From Peribolospora baueri (taxonomy: Eukaryota; Basidiomycota; Peribolosporomycetes; Peribolosporales; Peribolosporaceae), in contig JAMDHS010000094.1 in NCBI GenBank assembly GCA_029717555.1, forward strand, positions 1-64,000: a stretch of DNA of 64,000 bases. Direction: 5' to 3'. Below the pieces are notes generated by a model, which was not told the origin of the DNA, did not search any database, and was given only the letters and a program-made list of their open reading frames with translations. How positions within the stretch are numbered: the first letter of the stretch is position 1; each line of letters starts with the position of its first letter. The position numbers and the translations under genes are program-made. Positions 57,218 to 64,000 of this stretch are shown in pieces.

Positions 57218-60208
57218 TCACTCGCTTCCTCCGTGCAGGTGTTCATGTCCGTATCCGTCCGGAAGGTCCATCTTCCTTCCTTTCGAGGACGGCGACAAAG
57301 CCGGGGACGAGCGCGAGAGGGATGCCGGTGAACCGTCTCTTCCTCGGCTCCGTTGTGTCGTTCTTCGAATAGTTACCTCGCTGACATCCGCTATGGGAGG
57401 ATCTCTGTCGTTCCATGAGCCGTAGAATGCGGTCCCCGTCCAGGCCCGTGTGACAGTCGTGGTCGCGGTGGACGTAGCGTCCGAGGGGTCAATGGCAAGG
57501 CCTCTTGAAATCGGTGACGCCAGCGTCCCTTCAGCGTTCAGAGTGGCCGTGGAGAAACCAGTCGCCCGTTCCATCGCATCTCGTCCTCCTTCAACTCTTT
57601 CTCCACCGCCGAGTAGCGGACTCTCTTCATCCACAACTTTCGACCTCCGTCGACGACCTCGGTGATGTTTCCGGCTGGCGCGGGTGTACAGAAAGGCCTG
57701 GGCGCAGATGATCACGTCAAAGAGGAGTGTGCCAGCCGAGCCGAGGAGGAATGGTACTAGGAGAAGGATGGTTGTTTTTGGGGAGAGAGACAGTAACCGC
57801 GTAGAGTCAGAGAACCCGCCCAGTTCAACGTAAAATCGCAAATGAATACGCTCCCCGACTTACCCGACTCCAATAAATACTCTGTGCTCTTCGGCGGCGG
57901 TTCAGCAACGATGGGTGAAGTGAGAATGCTAAGCGTGTAGAAGAAGTTGCCGCAGAAAGCCGCGACAAAAAGTAGCATGCTCAGCCCTTCGACACTCTGG
58001 CGTGTGTAATTCGTCCAGATTTGGGGTAGGCGGCTGGTCAGGTAGAGAACAGTGCAGATCCAGGCGAAGATGCGACCTATGAGGCGATCCGTCGAGGCTC
58101 GATCCGACCGAGGCGGTGGCTGTTGCATTTCAGGCGGGAGTCGAGGCTGAGGGGGTTCGGTGTCAGGCGAGATCGGCGATTGTGGATAATGGTCGTCTTG
58201 GACGTGATCATCATCGGCGTCACCGGTCGTGGTGGAAACGTGATGAGGTAAGGAAAAGGACAGATTCGAACAGCGTCCCGGATCCTTTCCGCCTTCTAGA
58301 TCGCACGGGAGGAGACGCTGCTCATCGACGCCGATGCCGAGAGTGGGCGAAGATGAATGATAGTAGAACGAAGCGGGATGACGAGCTAAAAGAAAGGCGC
58401 TGGCTCGGTCGATGGACGACAGGGACGCGTTGACCGCCGAGATCGACGGAACAGACGTGAGTGTAGAAGATGCGGTGGAGGAGAAGAACGGTGTCTCTGA
58501 AGACGGGATGACACTGCCAACTTGACGTTTATGGGCGCCCCACGCTCTGCCAGTCCCTCGCTTGTCTATAACCGAACCCGCCCCAGCGGAGGGTTCGGAT
58601 GGTGCCCAATAATTGCTGAAACGTCCAAGGCCGACGAGGAGCCACACGCTCATGAAGACAATGCTCGCGCTGGTCCGGCCAGCGCTTGGGCTCCTGCCAG
58701 TGACCATGCTTCCGCTTCTACTCCTTGCCACCGCTGACGGTTGGAGATGGGAGCGCGCTTGGATAGATGCCGACGGCGGATGCGAGCCAGTCGGATCCGT
58801 CGTCGTGGTCCACGGAACAAGACCACCCTCTTCGGACCGGTTGGCGTCCCGATCATCCAGCAACGGCGAGAGCGCGTTGGCCACCGCCGACTGAGCAGCT
58901 CTTCGGAACGTGCGGCCCCTCCTCTCGTTGCCGGAACATGAGGAAGACACAGGTGCGGACCGCCTGTCTCCGAGAGGGGCTGATCCCATGTCATCCGGAA
59001 TAGGACCACGGAAAGGCGAGGACGATGGTTCTCGCGGTTTACGAGGTATTCTCCCGCCATCGCCGCGAGAGGCAACAGACGGGTCGCGACGACATTCGTA
59101 CGGCGATACCTTCCTCCGGAGGGACGTGGAAGTCCGATCCGAGAGGAGACTGGAGGTCATGTACCCTACCATATCCGCACCCTCGTCCTCCTCCATGCTA
59201 TCTTCTTCTCCTTCCCGCGCTCGTCTTCGATGCGAGTGGCCCCGTTGGCGGGATCGGCTGCCCCTCTCCAAGCTTGCTTCCTCAGCCGCCTCTGCGGCCA
59301 GCTCTGCAAGGCTGGCTGCGGCGAGGGAGAGAGCGCGGAGTGAGTCTTCGGTATGATGGTGGTGATGGTGATGGTGAGGGTGATGAGCGGGATGAGGACC
59401 GTGATATGTGCTGGGTTGGGAAGTTCTACTTGCCCTCGATGGCTGCCGTTCCAGCTCGGGACGACAGGTGGAGTGGGAGCGCACAGCGGGGTGGTGGTGG
59501 CGATGCCGGCGTATGCGCGCTCGTGATTTCGCCTTACGCCAGTAATCTGTGCAACGCGGAGACAACGAGAGAGCGGTCAATATAGACGTGGTCAAGAACG
59601 CGTCAAATCCAGGTAGAGGGCCCATACGAGCTCACAGAAGTACTGCGTCATCAGGCACATGTCGATGAAGCAGAAGTAGGTAGCTACGGCGGTCTGCAGG
59701 TTGAGGGGAGAAAACATGGGAAACGAGAACCACTAATCAGCACCTGTGTCGTCGACGCAGCCACGGTAGGAGGAGGGCGTGGCGTCTGAATACGGTTCAA
59801 TGCAGGAAAAAAAATGACGCACTTGAAAAGGTAGCTGATGCGTCAATATGCACCCGACCAGATTTGCGACATCGCCGGCCATCCAACTCATGAGGAACTG
59901 CATGCTCAGTCCTTCCACATCCCCGCGTCGTGCATTCTCTAGAATTTGCCTAAGAGAATAGAAGAGTGGAAAACAGGAGCCAGTCGTGAAAGACGAACGG
60001 GTTGGTAAGAATGTATGCATGATTGACGTCCACGCGCCCCGCCTGCCGCCCGTCCTCCCATGCATTTCGATCACAAGAGGTGGGGTAAAAAAGGTGGGGA
60101 GGGGCGAATAACTCACGGAAACTGTGCACCAAGCCAAGCAATGAAGCTAGCTGTGCCGAAGGCATCGCTCAACGACTGAGATGTCCAAGCGCCAGCGACA
60201 TTGAGCAT
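57218..60208 (-). CDS. PQ-loop transporter, YPQ/Rtc2/PQLC2-like, with a very large central insert
   Basis: Vacuolar membrane exporter of basic amino acids by family. Exons 60117..60208, 59823..59949, 59636..59693, 57864..59546 and 57218..57756 give 832 residues; typical members have about 300. The first PQ-loop repeat is FIAWLGAQFPQILENARRGD, then VEGLSMQFLMSWMAGDVANL and THQLPFQTAVATYFCFIDMC. The second is LYLTSRLPQIWTNYTRQSVE followed by GLSMLLFVAAFCGNFFYTLS and VPFLLGSAGTLLFDVIICAQ. Between them exon 4 adds about 470 residues, Ser/Arg/His-rich with a run of eight His and one extra hydrophobic segment (SIVFMSVWLLVGLG). The tail has an acidic dileucine DEESPLL, a vacuole/lysosome sorting signal. 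It is divergent from DUG3 across about 500 bp. Confidence 0.85.
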
Positions 60209-60704
60209 GGCAGCGCGGGCGGCGGGGAAGGAGAGGCGGCGTGATCGCAGGCGGGGATAGACAAGGGGAACGAGTCAAGCTCAAATACCGACGAGACCAG
60301 CAGAAGCGGATGGAAAGGGGGATGCGGTGGGTGGAGGTGAGGAAGAGAACATGCGATATAGACGATACAGCTGGCTGGGCTGTCGACCGTCGTGTGAGAG
60401 GCGACGGCCCGGAGCGATAGCAGATAAAGCCCAGCAGATCTCCTTCCTCACGTGGACACCCGCGCTCCCGACCCGGCATATCGCCGCAGCAAGGATATGA
60501 GCCGGGGATTTCGAACTTGAACTGCGGCACAAGCGGATACGGATCGGGAGTCAGCCATTGCTCCAACTTGGTTCTCTTTGCCTACCGAACTGGCCCCTTC
60601 GCTCTTCCACTTTGCCCGGCTAGCTCTCCTTCGCTCTTCTAGCTGCTGCCTCTGAGCTCTGCTAGGCGACTCTCCGTGAGCGGTTGGTCAGGTCGGGAGA
60701 TGCG
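60209..60704. promoter_or_regulatory. Divergent promoter, PQ-loop transporter / DUG3
   Basis: About 495 bp between two opposite start codons. No defined site seen. Sharing a promoter region would allow joint control of amino-acid export and glutathione breakdown, but that is only a guess. Confidence 0.45.
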
Positions 60705-62696
60705 ATGTGCAGATTATTAGGTGTGTGACCGCTGATAACGATACTCCGTCGCTCGCACGACTTGACCTGACCGAATCGACCGGCCTGAATGTCGTCGCTC
60801 TTCTCCTCGCAGTATTCAAGGGCGCCGAACCTATTCAGCTCCAGCATTTGATCACCAAGCCGTGTCACAGCATCATCAATCAGGTGGGCCCGACATGGCA
60901 TGTATGGCCAAACGGACAAAGTCGTGCTCACTTCGTTGATCCGCCCGTTTCGTCTTGTTTGGTCAACCGAAGGCGTTTGATTCGAGGCTGAGGCTGGATG
61001 CCACCCGCTCGGTGAACGTGAGCCTTGCACCAAGTCTTTGGTATGGGGCTGAGGCAGCATTTACTAACTTTGGCTCTTCGTCTCGCTTGGCCATGCTAGG
61101 GCGATGGGTTTGGAGTGGGCTGGTACGACTCGGTCGAAGACCAGGAGCTGGGCCAAGCTCCGGTGAGTCAGAGGCGGATGGAGACATTAAACATGAGAGC
61201 GTCTGTGCTCAACAGGGCACACTTTCCTTTATCCACCGGGGCGCATTAGTGCATCTTCACCTCGGTGACGCCGGCATGGAATAACCAAAACCTGCATCGA
61301 CTGGCGGAGAAGATCAAATCGCCCCTAGTATTGTGAGCGGCCTACTGTTCTGTGATCGTAGCCAGGTGCGACTGCTGACGGGTGATGATCTTGCCTCGTC
61401 GTTGCCTACCTCATGCCCGGACAGCGCCCATGTCAGAGCCAGCACGGCCGGTGCGCTGTCGGAAACGAATTGTCATCCGTGGCGGTTCGGGAAGTTGATG
61501 TGGTAAGGAAGGCGTGCTGACAGTAGTCTCGTTGGATCTTATATGAACTTTTAATTTCTTCTTTTGGTCAGGATGCACAACGGCTCTCTTGGCGACTTCA
61601 ACCTGTACAAGCGTCGACTACAAGAATCGCTGACCGACGAGCTCTTCCTTTTCCCTCAAGGAAATACGGATTCCGAGTGGGCGTTCGCCGTGTTTCTGGG
61701 CAAGCTCGACGACCCGAGAAAGCACGAGTTTACGCATCAGGAGCTGAAACAGGCCATGTTGGAGACGATCAAGCAGCTGAACGCGTGGGCGGAGGAAGTG
61801 GGAAGCAAAGAGGTGAGTCTCGTGCTTTCATCGGCGTCGCAGGGGAAGACTCACTTTAGACGACTCGCTCTTTTCTCTCTCGCAGCCATCGCTCATGAAC
61901 TTTTGTGTTACCGACGGCCGGTCGGTGGTATGTACTCGCTACATCTCTTCGAGGACGGAGGAAGCGGCTTCTCTGGTGAGTGCGCGTTGTGTTCGCAGTA
62001 GGGCGGCATTTGAGGATGGAGGTGGGAAGTTGATGAACGGTTGCACCGTGTAGTATTTTTCTTCCGGGACGAGCTTTGACGAGTACAAGGAAGGTGGATT
62101 CTATCGGATGGTGAAGGCGGACAAGCGAGAGAAGATCATCCTGGTGGCAAGCGAGCCGCTGACATTCGAGAAGGGTGGGTGAGATGGGGCTGTGTTGGCG
62201 TCGCTCGTTCTTTGCTTTGCGGTCGTCGCTGATTCGGCCAACGGTGGTGACGACGGACGGACAGCGGATTGGATGGAAATCCCGACGAACACGCTCCTCT
62301 GCATTACGCCCAAAGTGAGTACGGAGTGGCGTTGGCATGAGGATGGGTCGAATGGAAGCTCAACTAGCTACGCTGGGGCAGATGAACGTTTTGCAGCAAC
62401 CGATCGTGGACCAATACTACATACCGCCGGCTCGTCTTCGGTCCACGTCATCATCGACGGCGGCACCGGCAGGACGACAGGCGAACTTTGCGACGCAAAA
62501 GGGTTTCCCACCGGCTTCTCAGGTCAACGCGTTGCACGCAGAGGACGTCAAAGCTTTCAAGGCGGGCTTGACAGAGAATGGGACGAAGCGGGGACCTGGA
62601 TCAGGACCTGGATTGGCCCACGGGCACGCGGCGATGAGGCCGACGGGCGTTGGCATGCCGGCGTCGATCAGGGTGGGCGGAGGTGGAGAGCGTTGA
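60705..62696 (+). CDS. DUG3: DUG3 class II glutamine-amidotransferase-type subunit of the glutathione degradosome
   Basis: With Dug2 it cleaves the gamma-glutamyl bond of glutathione in the cytosol. Exons 60705..60720, 60813..60883, 60973..61017, 61100..61162, 61250..61332, 61425..61502, 61572..61812, 61886..61975, 62054..62174, 62265..62314 and 62382..62696 join without frame error to 390 residues. Exon 1 has only 16 nt and encodes MCRLL, placing the nucleophile Cys at position 2. Family blocks: VFKGAEPIQLQHLITKPCHS, DGFGVGWYDSV, CIFTSVTPAWNNQNLHRLAE, FAHVRASTAGALSETNCHPW, WMHNGSLGDF, DSEWAFAVFLGKL and IILVASEPLTFEKADWMEIP. The C-terminal tail of about 100 residues is Ser/Ala/Gly-rich, longer than in yeast. 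Confidence 0.94.
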
Positions 62697-63254
62697 AGGG
62701 CGGGTGGTTGGGTGGGTGGTTGGATTGGGAAGGATGGCGGGGCGTGTGGCCGATGGACATTATGGATGCATTCCGGATACGCTCGCTTGGCTGTTTGCTC
62801 GGCTCTGTCTGTACTAATGATCAATGAAAGAGGGTTAGGATCACGAGACGTGATATGATATGATGGGACAGGCGGCACGAACGGCGAAAGGAGGATGCTG
62901 AGGTGGCGCGGTGGGCTGTGCGCGGTGCGGTTGGCGAACGTGTGTACGCACGCACGCACGGTCGTGGGCCGGGCTTGCTTGACTTAGCCGCCGGGCACGG
63001 CCGCAGCGGGAGCGGAGGGGCGGTTGGATATACAAGGGCGCTGACTGGCTGGATGTGAGGAGGGTAGGTGACGTACAAAGGTATACGTACTTACGTCGTG
63101 GCGTCGCCCGCATCGCGAGTCGGTGAGTGGGTGTGGGGTGGACGCTGTCACACCCGCGTCGCACCCGCACTTTTCTTCTCCGCTTGGCTTCGCGGCGCAT
63201 TCGGAAAGCATGGTCCACGCGGTGCGACGTCGGAGGCAAAAGCGAGGGCGAGCC

Positions 63255-63385
63255 ATTGGGAAGCGACGCAATGCGATGTGCATCGATGTGATGCGCAGCG
63301 ATGTGATGCGACGCAGTGCAGTGCGGTGCGTGCAACGCTATGAGATGCGAAGCAATGTGATGCGCGATGCAATGTGATGCACCCC
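63255..63385. repeat. Degenerate GATGC/GATGTGAT-rich tract
   Basis: Interleaved GCGATG, TGATGC and GCAATG words without a fixed period over about 130 bp. Looks like a decayed microsatellite. Confidence 0.75.
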
Positions 63386-63429
63386 GGCCAATTCCACCGA
63401 GGGCGCATCCATCCGGTGTCCGTGTCCTT

Positions 63430-63525
63430 CCGTCTCTATCCATTCATTCATCCGTCTATCTATCTATCCATTCATCTATCCATCCGCCCATCCATCCGTC
63501 CGCCCATCCCATCATCCGTTTATCC
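63430..63525. repeat. (ATCC)n / (ATCT)n microsatellite
   Basis: Runs of CATTCATCC, CTATCTATC and CATCCGCCCATCC, an imperfect tetranucleotide repeat of about 95 bp. Confidence 0.9.
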
Positions 63526-64000
63526 AACGCGTCGGGTCGAGTGCTGAGCACTTGGGTGTCAAGTGGCCGACTCCGACTCCGGCTCAACCGCTGGGCTGGC
63601 TGGCTGGTGTCGAGTCACTCATCACTCACTCACTTGGTTCGGTCCGCGCCCCGCCGAGTCGCCGTCGGCCGCCGTCGGTCGCCGCTGGCAGCCAGCCAGC
63701 TTAGCTGCGGGGTTAGGTCAGGTCAGTGCGGCGACGGTGATCGCACGTCCATCCGCCCGCACAGCACCGCGCGTTCGGCCACCAGCCGAGGCCGGCCCGG
63801 CCACGCGAGCGGGTCGTTCGGCGTCGGTCCGACGATCCCATAGTAATCCCCCGCCATGCCGCCCGTCGCCCTCGGCCCGAGCCCACAGAAAGCGCCGACA
63901 TGTCCATCTCCTTACGGCGACGGCAGCCAAGCCGGCCAGTCCGGCGACTGGGCGAGCGTGAGCGGTGGCCATCGCACAAGATCGGTCCGATCGATCGCCT

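Larger units (their letters stand above)
62697..64000. other. Intergenic, low-complexity window end
   Basis: About 1.3 kb with no supported gene; frames on both strands are by-products of simple repeats. It contains the two repeat tracts listed separately. The last 400 bp are GC-rich. Confidence 0.5.

Noticed and set aside
63123-63377. Small frames over the GATGC tract as a gene
   Set aside because: By-product of a simple repeat.

Overview
The window is nuclear DNA of a fungus, most likely a basidiomycete. The genes are split by many short GT-AG introns (mostly about 70-200 nt, GTGAGT-type donors), exons can be as short as 12-27 nt, and genes are densely packed on both strands. The gene set is typical of that group: URC4 uracil catabolism, a cytochrome-b5/acyl-CoA dehydrogenase fusion, DUG3, PRMT5/Skb1, CWF19, DPH3, VPS37, DGK1, TOM6, and intron-bearing divergent histones H3 and H4. 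I cannot place it below phylum with confidence.

Layout. 1-13 kb: the 3' part of a uracil-DNA glycosylase gene (+), URC4 (-), one uninterrupted reading frame carrying MTO1 followed by COQ7 (-), then CWF19 (-). 13.6-20.5 kb (+): two multi-exon genes of unrecognised family and a decayed Gfo/Idh/MocA oxidoreductase. 20.5-25.8 kb (-): a WW-domain protein with a GYDQ repeat tail, then PRMT5. 25.8-31 kb: about 5 kb with no convincing gene but four layers of repeats, including a tandem array whose roughly 62-bp units each look like a complete small intron. 31-40.4 kb (+): a secreted type-B carboxylesterase, a Pom33/TMEM33-like membrane protein, and the cytochrome-b5/acyl-CoA dehydrogenase. 40.6 kb: an intron-bearing tRNA-Asp. 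41.6-48.7 kb: H4 and H3 back to back, DPH3 and VPS37 back to back, TOM6 and DGK1 back to back. 49.4 kb: a hairpin (MITE-like) element. 50.3-52.5 kb (-): a KRE2/MNT1-type mannosyltransferase. 53-56 kb: a weak gene candidate, a Ty1/Copia integrase fossil and a broken alpha/beta-hydrolase gene. 57-62.7 kb: a YPQ-type PQ-loop transporter (-) and DUG3 (+). The last 1.3 kb is low-complexity DNA.

Functional themes. MTO1 (mitochondrial tRNA wobble modification), COQ7 (ubiquinone synthesis), TOM6 (protein import) and probably the acyl-CoA dehydrogenase serve mitochondria. DPH3 supports diphthamide synthesis and tRNA modification. URC4 and DUG3 are nitrogen and sulfur salvage genes. The transporter and VPS37 belong to the vacuole/endosome system. 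There is no sign of a metabolite cluster or of an operon-like pathway grouping.

The observations most worth following up are the continuous MTO1-COQ7 frame, the tandem intron-like array at 28.0-28.5 kb with its intron-bearing duplications nearby, the PCNA-binding-like motif inside the uracil glycosylase catalytic domain, the micro-inversion in the hydrolase pseudogene, and the hairpin element at 49.4-49.7 kb. Exon ends were read by eye from splice consensus and protein-family agreement; single-base errors are possible.
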